DNA from: Chloroflexota bacterium
GTDB taxonomy: Bacteria > Chloroflexota > Dehalococcoidia > UBA2247 > RBG-13-53-26
Direction of reading: 5' to 3'
Assembly (NCBI GenBank): GCA_026389585.1
Contig: JAPLHP010000071.1
Coordinates: 1-38,561 of the forward strand
DNA length: 38,561 nucleotides
Shown: in pieces, positions 25,345 through 33,776 of the stretch
How positions within the stretch are numbered: position 1 is the first letter of the stretch
Layout of the letters: the number at the start of each line of letters is the position of its first letter
The notes under the pieces: generated by a model
Told to the model about the DNA's origin: nothing
The model's input: only the letters and a program-made list of their open reading frames with translations
Database searches by the model: none
Translations under genes and position numbers: made by a program

Positions 25345-25602
25345 TCAGAGGCCTTCCTTCTTGAACTTGGCTGCCTGAGTAGAATCGAGCTTCTGGATCA
25401 GCTTGGTGAGCTCGGCAAAGTGCTCCTTCTCGTCGTCGCGGATGTGCTCCAGGATATGCCTGGCCTCTTCGTTATCCAGCGTATCAATATGGTCCTGGTA
25501 TTGATTGATGGCCTGCAGTTCGCCTATAAGGTCCTCTCGGAGCATTTCCAGGTCTATTTCCTTTTCATCGAACTCGCCCATTTCCTCGTCACAGCAATGC
25601 AT
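25345..25602 (-). CDS. Small ferritin-like protein, encapsulated-ferritin type
   Basis: An 85-residue protein predicted as two helices, half of a four-helix ferritin bundle, so it must dimerise to form an iron site. Glu28, Tyr35, Glu58 and His61 (GELQAINQY and DDEKEH) have the same spacing as the recalled ferroxidase residues Glu32, Tyr39, Glu62 and His65 of encapsulated ferritin. A second-site Trp is replaced by Gln34. It lacks the C-terminal targeting peptide of encapsulin cargo, and no encapsulin shell gene is in the window. The start has AAGGAGGAAGAG. It follows guaA by 15 bases and is probably co-transcribed. Iron handling or protection from oxidation is inferred. Confidence 0.7.
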   Translation of the reverse strand: MHCCDEEMGEFDEKEIDLEMLREDLIGELQAINQYQDHIDTLDNEEARHILEHIRDDEKEHFAELTKLIQKLDSTQAAKFKKEGL

Positions 25603-25617
25603 CGCTCTTCCTCCTTC

Positions 25618-27327
25618 TCATTCCCATTCAATTGTGGCTGGCGGCTTGGATGATATATCATACACCACCCGGTTTACACTGGGGACTTCGTTAACAATAC
25701 GGTTGGAGATCTGCGCCAGCAGCTCCGGGGGAAGGTGGGCCCAGTCAGCGGTCATGGCATCTTCGCTGGTCACTGCTCTAATGGCGACCAGATAGCCGTA
25801 GGTTCTATGGTCGCCCATTACCCCGACGCTCCTGATGTTAGTGAGCACGGCAAAGCTCTGCCATAGCTGGCGGTAAAGGTTGGCCTTCTTGATTTCATTC
25901 ATGACAATCCAATCGGCTGCTCTCAGCACCTCCAGCCGCTCCCGGGTAACCTCACCGATAATGCGCACTGACAACCCCGGACCCGGGAAGGGTTGTCGCC
26001 AGATGACATCTTCAGGCAGGCCCAGTGCCAGTCCCACCTTTCTTACCTCGTCTTTAAAGAGGTAGCGCAGGGGTTCAAGCAGCTTGAGGGCCATCTTGGC
26101 AGGCAGTCCCCCCACATTGTGATGGGACTTTATTCTGGCTGAAGCCTTCAGATCAGGAGTGGTGCTCTCAATGACATCAGGGTAAAGGGTTCCCTGGGCC
26201 AGGAAGTCCACCTTGCCTATCTTGGTGGCTTCCTCCTCGAAGACACGGATGAATTCCTCCCCCACTACATGGCGCTTTTGTTCAGGATCGGTCACCCCCT
26301 TCAGATGCTCCAGGAATCTATCTGTGGCATCCACATAAACGATGTTCATCTTCAGGTTCTTTCGAAAGGCGTTGATAGTCCGCTCCGCCTCTTCCCTGCG
26401 CAACAGGCCATTGTTGACAAAGATGCAGGTCAACTGGTCGCCTACTGCGTGGTGAATCAGGGTGGCGGCAACGGCGGAATCAACTCCTCCGGAGAGAGCG
26501 CAGATGACTTTCCCTGTGCCTACCTGTTGGGTGATCTTTTCGATACTTTCGGTGATGAAGCTCCTTGCTGTCCAGTTGCCCTGGCAGCCACAGACATTGT
26601 AGAGGAAGTTCTTCAAGACGGTTTTCCCATCTGGTGTATGGGCTACCTCGGGGTGAAATTGCAAACCAAAGAACCCCTGATCGTTGCCCATGATAGCAAC
26701 AGGACAGTTGTCCGTGTAGGCGAGGGCAGTGAAGCCAGGTGGCATCTCCACGACCTGGTCGCCATGGCTCATCCATACCGGCATTGAGAAGGGTAGATAA
26801 GCGAGGAGGGGTGAATCTGCGCCCTGGTGCATGGTGGCGTGTCCATATTCCCGCTTTGTCTGCTGAACTACCTTCCCTCCCAGTTGCTGAGCCATAGCCT
26901 GCATGCCGTAGCAGATGCCCAGCACCGGCACCCCGCTCTCATAGACGTAGGATGGAGCCAGGGGCCCCCCTGGCTCATAGACACTCGCCGGGCCGCCGGA
27001 GAGGATGAAACCTTTGGGGTTCAGATGGGCGATGTTCTTCCAGGGTGTGTCATAGGGCACGATCTCGCAGTATACCTGGCACTCGCGGACGCGACGGGCA
27101 ATGAGCATGCTGTACTGGGAACCGAAATCGAAGATGACCACAGCCTCGCGTTCGCCACCAGGGGCCGGGGCTTTCTGGGGGATGGGCTGTTCCCCCCCCT
27201 TCTTCTTGGCTATTTCGAGGTAGGTGGATACCTCAACATCGTCACTGGTAGCTACTCTATGGTCGACTGACATGTCTTTAGACCCGGGGATTTCTGAAGG
27301 GCTTCTCGAAGATCCTGCAGTGGTCAC
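25618..27327 (-). CDS. guaA: GMP synthase (glutamine-hydrolysing)
   Basis: A GuaA converting XMP to GMP. The class I glutaminase domain (about 62-255) has the nucleophile Cys139 in GICYGMQ and FHPEVAH near 231. The ATP-PPase domain has SGGVDSAV near 287-294, and the dimerisation domain ends PPATIEWE. The longest reading (569 residues) has about 60 extra N-terminal residues starting at a GTG at 27327, which is also the predicted transcript start. Alternatives are ATG 27273 and GTG 27141; the last would give the standard length. None has a strong ribosome binding site, so the start is uncertain. Confidence 0.95.
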   Translation of the reverse strand: MTTAGSSRSPSEIPGSKDMSVDHRVATSDDVEVSTYLEIAKKKGGEQPIPQKAPAPGGEREAVVIFDFGSQYSMLIARRVRECQVYCEIVPYDTPWKNIAHLNPKGFILSGGPASVYEPGGPLAPSYVYESGVPVLGICYGMQAMAQQLGGKVVQQTKREYGHATMHQGADSPLLAYLPFSMPVWMSHGDQVVEMPPGFTALAYTDNCPVAIMGNDQGFFGLQFHPEVAHTPDGKTVLKNFLYNVCGCQGNWTARSFITESIEKITQQVGTGKVICALSGGVDSAVAATLIHHAVGDQLTCIFVNNGLLRREEAERTINAFRKNLKMNIVYVDATDRFLEHLKGVTDPEQKRHVVGEEFIRVFEEEATKIGKVDFLAQGTLYPDVIESTTPDLKASARIKSHHNVGGLPAKMALKLLEPLRYLFKDEVRKVGLALGLPEDVIWRQPFPGPGLSVRIIGEVTRERLEVLRAADWIVMNEIKKANLYRQLWQSFAVLTNIRSVGVMGDHRTYGYLVAIRAVTSEDAMTADWAHLPPELLAQISNRIVNEVPSVNRVVYDISSKPPATIEWE

Positions 27328-27335
27328 TTCGCTAG

Positions 27336-27364
27336 ATTATACTAGGAGTACCTTGTCACCACAA
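27336..27364 (-). promoter_or_regulatory. guaA: Promoter for guaA (TTGTGG-17-TATAAT)
   Basis: On the minus strand TTGTGG (27364-27359) and TATAAT (27341-27336) are 17 bases apart. The expected transcript start is near 27327-27330, on or just before the farthest upstream GTG of guaA. Confidence 0.65.
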
Positions 27365-27431
27365 CCATCGTGGTCGGGATTGTTTAGTAACTGGGGAGTG
27401 CAGAGGGGCAGGGGCCCCTTTACTGGGGGCT

Positions 27432-27474
27432 TGGGGGTGTCCCCCACCTTCAAAAGTCCCCCAATAATGGGGGA
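27432..27474. repeat. Two G5/C5 hairpins between guaA and the exporter
   Basis: TGGGGGTGTCCCCCA at 27432-27446 and TCCCCC-AATAAT-GGGGGA at 27457-27474 are perfect inverted repeats. They lie in the 272-base divergent region with no ORF. There is no T tract, so they are more likely a dispersed palindromic element than terminators. A further GGGG/CCCC palindrome lies near 27409-27418. Confidence 0.55.
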
Positions 27475-27529
27475 TATAGGGGGTTGAAAGATTTAATAAA
27501 CAACCTCTCATAGTCTCTTCCATTTTGGT

Positions 27530-27558
27530 TTGCCGCAGCGTCTGGCCTGAAGTATACT
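27530..27558 (+). promoter_or_regulatory. Promoter for the DHA2 exporter (TTGCCG-17-TATACT)
   Basis: TTGCCG at 27530-27535 and TATACT at 27553-27558 are 17 bases apart. Between it and the ATG lies GGCCGGCACAGGCCGG, a direct repeat of GGCCGG that might be a regulator site. Confidence 0.5.
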
Positions 27559-27610
27559 GCTGTATTGTTTCCTTTAGTCTGGTTCGGCCGGCACAGGCCG
27601 GTCATCATCC

Positions 27611-29275
27611 ATGAAAGAGAAAAACAATCCTCCGGTTGATGCTGAGAAGCAACCCCCCGCGGGACCTCCTGTAAGCGTGGCGGCCGAATCCGAAGGTTTT
27701 CATAATCTGAAAGGCTCGCAGGTATTCGTCACCCTGGGCGGGGTAATGCTGGCCATGTTTTTGAGCAGCCTGGACTCGACCATAGTGAGCACGGCCATGC
27801 CCCGCATCATAGCCGACCTGAAAGGCTTTGAACACTATACGTGGGTGAGCACAGCCTACCTGTTGACTTACACCGCGGTGATGCCCATTGTGGGCCGGCT
27901 CACGGACATGTACGGCCGGAAATGGTTCTACATCATAGGGATCATCATCTTCCTTCTGGGCTCGGCCCTCTGCGGCCTCAGCCATAGCATGACCCATCTG
28001 ATCATCTGCCGCGGCTTTCAGGGGATTGGCGCCGGTGTCATGATGGCCAATGCTGCTATTGTTATTGGTGACCTGTTCCCCCCAAGTGAGCGCGGCAAGT
28101 ACCAGGGATTAACTATGGCCGTCTTTGGGCTCGCAGCCATTGTCGGCCCCCTCCTGGGTGGCTTCATCACAGACCGTTTTTCCTGGCACTGGATCTTCTA
28201 TATCAACCTTCCCCTGGGTATTCCAGTGATCGTTGCGTTCATCCGATTCTTCCCTAATATCCAGCCGGTGCGAGTTAAACATCAGCTTGACTACCTGGGG
28301 ATGGCAGCGCTGGTACTCTGTGTTGCCCCACTTATCCTGGGGCTGTCCTGGGCGGGAGTGGAGTATGGATGGGTCTCGCCGCAGATTATTGGAATGCTGG
28401 CTATGTCAGCGGTGATGGTCGTCGTCTTTATAGTGGTAGAGTCCCGTGCTGCAGAACCCATCATGCCCCTGGGCGTGTTCCGCAACCGGGTGGTCAGCGT
28501 GTCGGTCATTGCCAGCTTTTGCATCGGCATGGGGCTGTTTGGCACGATCTTCCTTGTCCCCCTCTTCTTCCAGGGTGTCCTGGGCCAGTCGGCAACAAAC
28601 AGTGGCATTATTCTAATGCCGATGATGCTGGGCTGGGTTGTAGCCAGCACCATATCGGGCCAGGCCCTCTCGCGTCTTGGGGGGCATTATCGCGTTCAAG
28701 CCCTCGTCGGGTTGGCCGTCATGGCGGTGGGGATGTTTCTGCTCTCTCGCATGACGGCAGATAGCAGCAGTGGCCAAGCCGTATTTGACATCGTCGTCAT
28801 GGGCTTGGGGCTGGGCATTGCTCTGCCCTTATTAGTGATCGCGGTGCAGAACGCTGTGCCTTACCGCATCATGGGGGCTGCCACGGCTTCGGTGCAGTTC
28901 TTTCGATCTATTGGGCAGACTGTTGGTCTGGCCATCTTCGGCTCCATCATGGCCAGCCACTTCGCCTCCAATGTGGTACGGCTGACACAGAGTGATATTA
29001 AGGGAGTAATTGGCCCTGATGCACTTACTCGGTTGACCAGTCACCCTGAGGCTCTGATGGACTCCAACGCCATGACACAGCTTCGAGATATGTTCGGCCA
29101 GCAGGGTGCTGATATGGCCGAACGATTCGTACACGTGCTTAAAGAGTCCCTGGCAATGGCAATCAGCGATGTCTTTGTCGTTGGCACAGCAGCGCTGGCC
29201 GTAGCCTTTGCGGTGACGCTGTTTCTAAAAGAGGTTCCGCTGAGGCGTTCTCACAAGCCCGAGGAGCTGGGCTGA
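27611..29275 (+). CDS. MFS drug exporter, DHA2 family (14 membrane helices)
   Basis: A 554-residue major facilitator protein of the EmrB/QacA group, expected to export drugs or small organic compounds by proton antiport. After about 33 hydrophilic residues the first helix carries LSSLDSTIVSTAMPRI (motif D1 of DHA2). Motif A follows as GRLTDMYGRKW near 97-107, and motif C as FGLAAIVGPLLGG near 171-183. Fourteen hydrophobic segments fit the length. The region near 440-500 is a longer soluble loop. There is no weak-acid or TetR regulator next door. The ribosome binding site is poor. Confidence 0.88.
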   Translation: MKEKNNPPVDAEKQPPAGPPVSVAAESEGFHNLKGSQVFVTLGGVMLAMFLSSLDSTIVSTAMPRIIADLKGFEHYTWVSTAYLLTYTAVMPIVGRLTDMYGRKWFYIIGIIIFLLGSALCGLSHSMTHLIICRGFQGIGAGVMMANAAIVIGDLFPPSERGKYQGLTMAVFGLAAIVGPLLGGFITDRFSWHWIFYINLPLGIPVIVAFIRFFPNIQPVRVKHQLDYLGMAALVLCVAPLILGLSWAGVEYGWVSPQIIGMLAMSAVMVVVFIVVESRAAEPIMPLGVFRNRVVSVSVIASFCIGMGLFGTIFLVPLFFQGVLGQSATNSGIILMPMMLGWVVASTISGQALSRLGGHYRVQALVGLAVMAVGMFLLSRMTADSSSGQAVFDIVVMGLGLGIALPLLVIAVQNAVPYRIMGAATASVQFFRSIGQTVGLAIFGSIMASHFASNVVRLTQSDIKGVIGPDALTRLTSHPEALMDSNAMTQLRDMFGQQGADMAERFVHVLKESLAMAISDVFVVGTAALAVAFAVTLFLKEVPLRRSHKPEELG

Positions 29276-29319
29276 GGCTGTTTCCATGAATCCTTCACTC
29301 AGGCGATTATAGATACCCA

Positions 29320-30105
29320 ATGAAAGTACTGTGTTTTCAGCCGCACAATGATGACTGCGCCATCGCTATTGGCGGCATAATGCAGAAAGTTTTGAAGCAT
29401 GCAGGGGAGGTAACCTATGTTTACATTACCGACGGCCGCCATGGCAGCGATGTTATAACGCCCCAGGAATTGGTTGAAGTGAGAAGGGCAGAGGCGGGGG
29501 AGGAGAGGAGCTTGCTTGGTATTCAGCACTGCTTCGAACTGGGCGTGGAGGATGGATCAGTTGGCAGGTTACGTGGCGTGCGCCTGGAGTCCTTGAAGCA
29601 GGAGGTAGCGTCGATTCTTGCTGATAGCAAAGCCGATCTGATCTTTGTGCCGACAAAAAGCGATATGCATCCCGATCACAGGGCAACCCATGACCTGGTT
29701 CTGGAAGTGGTGGAGAGGATGCAGCCCAGTCCCATGGTGGCCAGGTATTTCGTGTGGCTATTCCCTGACTTTTACAGCAAGTTACCGGATGTTGCCGATC
29801 GGGTTCTTATGGTTGGCATCGACCATGAGATGGCTGCTAAGATGGCCGCCATCAGGGTGCACCAGTCGCAGGTCACCAGGGGTGCCTTTGATTCAATGGT
29901 GCAGATGCTCAATGCCTACCTCGCCTATGCCTTTAGAGCACCTGCCACCATAGGCTCTCGCTATGTAGAAATAGTGGGCTTGTTCGGCTCCAGTAAATAT
30001 CCCCGTGTGACTGGGGAGCTTCTCCAGGTTCTCGATCCCTGTGCCGACATCACCAACATCCTGCATGGCAGGCCTTCTCAAGATATCAGGGCTCAGCTTC
30101 AGTGA
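29320..30105 (+). CDS. PIG-L family deacetylase (LmbE-like)
   Basis: A 261-residue zinc hydrolase of the PIG-L/LmbE superfamily, members of which deacetylate N-acetylglucosamine-type sugars. The metal motif is QPHNDD at 7-12, a variant of the usual AHPDD with Asn in place of the first Asp; the second half, MHPDHRATHD, is near 109-118. TDGRHGSD near 38-45 is also typical. It lies 44 bases after the exporter on the same strand. No glycosyltransferase or thiol-synthesis gene is nearby to indicate the substrate. Confidence 0.8.
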   Translation: MKVLCFQPHNDDCAIAIGGIMQKVLKHAGEVTYVYITDGRHGSDVITPQELVEVRRAEAGEERSLLGIQHCFELGVEDGSVGRLRGVRLESLKQEVASILADSKADLIFVPTKSDMHPDHRATHDLVLEVVERMQPSPMVARYFVWLFPDFYSKLPDVADRVLMVGIDHEMAAKMAAIRVHQSQVTRGAFDSMVQMLNAYLAYAFRAPATIGSRYVEIVGLFGSSKYPRVTGELLQVLDPCADITNILHGRPSQDIRAQLQ

Positions 30106-30152
30106 CATCCCCTGATTTTTGTATCGACAGGATTTGTTGCCATGAGATGGAC

Positions 30153-30158
30153 TATAAT
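30153..30158 (+). promoter_or_regulatory. -10 element (TATAAT) upstream of archease-rtcB
   Basis: A perfect TATAAT 103 bases before the proposed archease start; the -35 is weak. Suggests that archease-rtcB has its own promoter. Confidence 0.35.
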
Positions 30159-30255
30159 GTATTTTCATGGCGTTTGGACGACTTCATGGTCGACGTTTTG
30201 GGAGTAACTATGAAGAACCATGAAGGCAAACTGGGGAAGAATTGGAAAGACAATA

Positions 30256-30672
30256 GTGAAAAGGTTTGACATCATTGACCACACTGCGGATACCGGCATT
30301 GTGGCCTACGGGACGGATCTGAAGGAAGCCTTTGCCAATGCAGCCTATGCCATGTTTTCACTGATAGCCGACCTGGAGTGTGTAAAGGAGGAGACCTGCC
30401 GGACGATAGCGGTGGAGGCCACGGATCGTGAAAGCCTGGTGGTAGCATGGCTGAATGAGCTCCTTTACCTGTTTGATGTAGAGAGGATTGTCTTCAAAAG
30501 GTTCGATATTACGGAACTGGCTGACACCAGTCTCAAGGCCGGGGGCTATGGTGAGGAGATAGATGCATCGCGCCATGGCTTAGGGGTGGGGGTGAAGGCG
30601 GCCACCTATCATATGCTCAGAGTGACGAAGGGCAGTGGTTACTACAGTATTCGGGTGATTTTTGACGTGTAG
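30256..30672 (+). CDS. Archease, RtcB-activating protein
   Basis: A 138-residue archease. VKRFDIIDHTADTGI at the N-terminus contains the conserved Asp of DHTAD, and the C-terminal stretch ends GSGYYSIRVIFDV, as in the family, where the final Asp binds metal. Archease speeds guanylylation and turnover of the RNA ligase RtcB, and rtcB follows almost directly. I chose the GTG at 30256 because the family starts at this residue; an ATG at 30220 would add 12 residues. The best ribosome binding site nearby (GGGAG) serves a separate 19-codon frame at 30210-30269 that overlaps this start. Function is firm; the start is not. Confidence 0.9.
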   Translation: MKRFDIIDHTADTGIVAYGTDLKEAFANAAYAMFSLIADLECVKEETCRTIAVEATDRESLVVAWLNELLYLFDVERIVFKRFDITELADTSLKAGGYGEEIDASRHGLGVGVKAATYHMLRVTKGSGYYSIRVIFDV

Positions 30673-30684
30673 AAGGTGAAGGCT

Positions 30685-32142
30685 ATGGCACGCTGGGATG
30701 GACCGTTAAACAGGATCGACGACTACCGCTGGGAGATTCCGAAGAACTACAAACCGGGGATGCGGGTCCCCGGGCTGATCTATGCCAGCGAAGAGATGCT
30801 GGAAAGCATTCGGGAGGAGCAGGCTGCGGAGCAGGTGGTCAATGTGGCTTTCCTGCCTGGTATTGTGGGGCACTCACTGGCAATGCCTGACATCCACTGG
30901 GGCTATGGCTTCCCTATCGGCGGTGTGGCGGCTACCAGGGTGGAGGATGGGGTGGTCTCCCCCGGCGGCGTTGGATATGACATCAACTGTGGGGTGAGGC
31001 TCTTGCGCACCAACCTGAGTGAATCAGAGGTACGGCCCAAGATGGAGAAACTGCTTTTGGAGCTTTTTCATGACATCCCTTCGGGGCTTGGCTCCACAGG
31101 CAAAGTAAAGGTCGGCAAGAAGGAACTGGATGAAATTTTGACCGGGGGCGCTCGCTGGGCGGTGAAGCGGGGATTCGGTACGCAGGAAGACCTGGAGGTG
31201 AGTGAAGAAGGGGGCTGTCTCAAGGGTGCAGATCCGGACAAGGTCAGCAGCAAGGCCAAGGAGCGTGGTTTGCCTCAATCAGGGACTCTCGGCTCTGGAA
31301 ACCATTTCCTCGAAGTCCAGGTGGTGGGCGAGATATATGAGCCAGCTACGGCTCGCGGCATGGGTATTGAGGAAGCAGGGCAGGTTCTGTTTCTGGTGCA
31401 TACAGGAAGCCGTGGGCTTGGGCATCAGGTCTGCGGTGATTACGTGAGCATTCTGCGGGAAGCGATGCAAAGGTATGACATTGACGTTCCCGATCGAGAG
31501 CTGGCCTGTGCTCCGGTGAAGTCGGCCGAGGGACGGGATTATCTGGCAGCTATGGCATGTGCTGCCAATTATGCCTGGGCTAACCGGCAGTGCATTACTC
31601 ACTGGGCCAGAGAGTGTTTTATGAAGGTATTTAGCAAAAGCCCGCGGCAGATCGGACTGGAGATGGTCTATGACGTGGCACATAATATCGCCAAGATCGA
31701 AAGCTATGAGGTGGAGGGGAAGAAGCTCAGCCTCTGTGTACATCGCAAAGGGGCTACCAGGGCTTTCCCACCCGGCCACCTTGGCATTCCTGCCAGGTAT
31801 AAAGAGATAGGACAGCCGGTGCTTATTCCCGGGGATATGGGCCGCTACTCCTTTGTGGCTGTAGGAGCTCCGGGTGCGATAAAAGACTCCTTTGGCTCTG
31901 TCTGCCATGGTGCGGGGAGGACAATGAGCCGCCATGCTGCCAGGAAGGGTGTGCGGGATGCGGATGTGGCTAGAGAGATGGCTGCAAGAGGGATTCTGGT
32001 CATGGCAGCGAGCAGGGGGGGGTTGGCAGAGGAAGCCTCAGAAGCATATAAGGATGTAGCCGGGGTGGTAGAAATATGCCACCGGGCGGGGCTATGCCGA
32101 AAAGTGGCCAAAACGTACCCTATAGGAGTGGTTAAGGGCTAG
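30685..32142 (+). CDS. rtcB: RNA-splicing ligase RtcB
   Basis: A 485-residue RtcB that joins RNA 2',3'-cyclic phosphate or 3'-phosphate ends to 5'-OH ends with GTP and Mn. Cys102 in GYDINCGVRLL and His207 in GSGNHFLEVQ are metal ligands. His408 in CHGAGRTMSRH is the residue that takes GMP, at a position comparable to the archaeal enzyme. The ATG at 30685 is behind GAAGGTGAAGG; a GTG three codons upstream is possible. The 3-to-12-base gap after archease shows one operon. No rtcA or rtcR is present. Confidence 0.96.
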   Translation: MARWDGPLNRIDDYRWEIPKNYKPGMRVPGLIYASEEMLESIREEQAAEQVVNVAFLPGIVGHSLAMPDIHWGYGFPIGGVAATRVEDGVVSPGGVGYDINCGVRLLRTNLSESEVRPKMEKLLLELFHDIPSGLGSTGKVKVGKKELDEILTGGARWAVKRGFGTQEDLEVSEEGGCLKGADPDKVSSKAKERGLPQSGTLGSGNHFLEVQVVGEIYEPATARGMGIEEAGQVLFLVHTGSRGLGHQVCGDYVSILREAMQRYDIDVPDRELACAPVKSAEGRDYLAAMACAANYAWANRQCITHWARECFMKVFSKSPRQIGLEMVYDVAHNIAKIESYEVEGKKLSLCVHRKGATRAFPPGHLGIPARYKEIGQPVLIPGDMGRYSFVAVGAPGAIKDSFGSVCHGAGRTMSRHAARKGVRDADVAREMAARGILVMAASRGGLAEEASEAYKDVAGVVEICHRAGLCRKVAKTYPIGVVKG

Positions 32143-32320
32143 CCCTCTATCCTGAAAGCAGATAATACCTGAGCCTGCACTGCCAGGAGTCACGTTTCTC
32201 AGGCAATGCGACTATTCGAGTGGCCTGGAGGCTTGGTCACTCGCAGAGGCACTGAGCCTCTTTTGTCCTCCAATGAGTTAAGGGAACAGTCTTTAGCTAC
32301 AGAGTGGCTGTTTCTTCAGG

Positions 32321-32626
32321 CTACTGTCGATTGCTCTGACGAACCTTGGTGTAGCACTCGTTGCAATAGACTGGTCTCTCTGATCGAGGTTGGAAGGGCA
32401 CCTGGGTTTCCTTCCCACACTGGGCGCATACTGCGGGAAACATCTGCCTGGGCCCGCCGTAATTGCCATCTCCCTGACGCTGCGATTTCCTTGCCTGACG
32501 GCAGGTTGGGCAACGCTTCGGTTCGTTGGTGTACCCCTTCGATTCGTAGAACTCCTGTTCGGATGCGGTGAAGGAGAAGTTAGCGCTGCATTCCGCACAC
32601 TGAAGTTGCTTGTCTACGTAACCCAT
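32321..32626 (-). CDS. Small double zinc-ribbon protein
   Basis: A 101-residue protein with two zinc-binding units. The first (CAEC near 10-13 and CPTC near 39-42) sits in DKQLQCAECSANF and KGYTNEPKRCPTC, the pattern of the zf-trcl zinc-ribbon family. The second has CAQC near 67-70 and CNEC near 88-91, separated by KPVPF-like and RPVYC sequence. Between them is a Gly- and Arg-rich linker. Such proteins are widespread in bacteria and are probably nucleic-acid binding, but no role is established. The start has GAGGAGG six to seven bases upstream. Confidence 0.8.
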   Translation of the reverse strand: MGYVDKQLQCAECSANFSFTASEQEFYESKGYTNEPKRCPTCRQARKSQRQGDGNYGGPRQMFPAVCAQCGKETQVPFQPRSERPVYCNECYTKVRQSNRQ

Positions 32627-32820
32627 TAGATGGCCTCCTCTTGAATAGTATCCCGGCTAGAGTTCGGTCATCCAATGCCGTTAGTGAATCCTGAAAGATA
32701 TTCGACATAAGCCTGATAACCTGAACTTCAACCTTGGTTGGGAATATACAGCAAAAGGGTAACCGTTTGCAACTGGTGGTTTGGATGGTAGGATAGGCTA
32801 CTCAGGCCCTGATTGAAATG

Positions 32821-32849
32821 TTGATTTTCTCGGGAAAGCAGGATATAAA
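32821..32849 (+). promoter_or_regulatory. Promoter for the VUT transporter (TTGATT-17-TATAAA)
   Basis: TTGATT at 32821-32826 and TATAAA at 32844-32849 are 17 bases apart. The transcript would begin near 32856, just before the perfect palindrome at 32864-32880. Confidence 0.55.
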
Positions 32850-32863
32850 CATTCCTTATATTT

Positions 32864-32880
32864 GAACCAACTGTTGGTTC
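32864..32880. promoter_or_regulatory. Perfect palindrome GAACCAAC-T-GTTGGTTC, possible operator
   Basis: An eight-base inverted repeat with one central base lies about 8-24 bases after the predicted transcript start and 36 bases before the transporter ATG. It may bind a repressor or form a leader hairpin. Confidence 0.5.
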
Positions 32881-32915
32881 CGTTTATGGTTTCAGCAGAG
32901 GGGAGTTATTGACAC

Positions 32916-33617
32916 ATGCTGGAGTTGATATTATGGGTGATTGGGATAACGAGCTTCACCCTTTTCGGGTCCTGGTATGCCAGGAAATTTGAGAGGCCCG
33001 ATGCACTTATAGCCCTTTATGTAGTATTCGTTGCTGTCAGCCAGATCACTGCTGCCAAGATAGCCCAGTATGACCTCGGATTCATCACTGTTGAAGCCCC
33101 CGCTGCGGTACTGGTTTACTCTGTCACCTATCTCTTTACTGATATTGTGAATGAGAGGTTTGGCCGCAAGGAAGTCCATAAGATGATCATCATCGCCTTT
33201 GTCACCCAGGTAGCCATGGTCTTCTTCCTCTGGCTGGCCACCAGGTTGGCACCAGCACCTTTCTGGGATAAACAGCAGGACTGGGAGGCGATAGTAAGCC
33301 TGATCCCCCGGATCACCATGGCATCGTGGGTGGCTTTCCTGGTGAGCGAGAATCTTGACGCCTGGATATACGACGTATTCAGAAAGATGACCAAAGGCAA
33401 GCATCTCTGGATGCGGAATGCCTTCAGCTCAATCCCTGCCCTGACGGTGGATACGTTTCTCTTTATTACTTTGGCCTTCGCCGGAACAATGCCCCTCTTG
33501 GTTTTGATAAAGGGGCAACTCCTTACCAAGTGGCTGGTCGGTCTGATAAATATACCGTTTATGTATCTCAACAGGTGGCTGATCTTCGGGCCTTCCCGAC
33601 GGGATGCTCCTCGGTGA
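32916..33617 (+). CDS. Queuosine precursor transporter, YhhQ/VUT family
   Basis: A 233-residue integral membrane protein with six or seven hydrophobic segments. It has the family pattern: SQITAAKIAQ near 42-51, a VYSVTYLFTDIVNERFGRKE segment at about 68-87 (TDIxxExxGxxx), and SENLDAWIYDVFRK near 144-157. YhhQ members import preQ0 or preQ1 for queuosine synthesis. No queuosine synthesis gene is close, and no preQ1 riboswitch is evident in the 289-base leader. The start follows GAGGGGAG at somewhat long spacing. Confidence 0.85.
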   Translation: MLELILWVIGITSFTLFGSWYARKFERPDALIALYVVFVAVSQITAAKIAQYDLGFITVEAPAAVLVYSVTYLFTDIVNERFGRKEVHKMIIIAFVTQVAMVFFLWLATRLAPAPFWDKQQDWEAIVSLIPRITMASWVAFLVSENLDAWIYDVFRKMTKGKHLWMRNAFSSIPALTVDTFLFITLAFAGTMPLLVLIKGQLLTKWLVGLINIPFMYLNRWLIFGPSRRDAPR

Positions 33618-33776
33618 GGGGTGCGCTGGCTGTCTGGCCGTGGGGTGGCGAGTTTGGATATTATCCACAGTTTCCCTTACAATTATAGTTTAATGTATTT
33701 TTTGGCGGTCATGTTCCGATCTCGTCCATCATCCCAGTGCAAACTGATAGAGTGATTGTTGTAGGTGTAGTTAAGA

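Noticed and set aside
31279-31935. 218-codon ORF antisense to rtcB
   Set aside because: RtcB active-site motifs lie in this interval on the plus strand.
32640-32915. preQ1 riboswitch before the YhhQ-type transporter
   Set aside because: I could not find the preQ1 aptamer pattern of a short GC stem followed by an A-rich tail; only a palindrome is clear.
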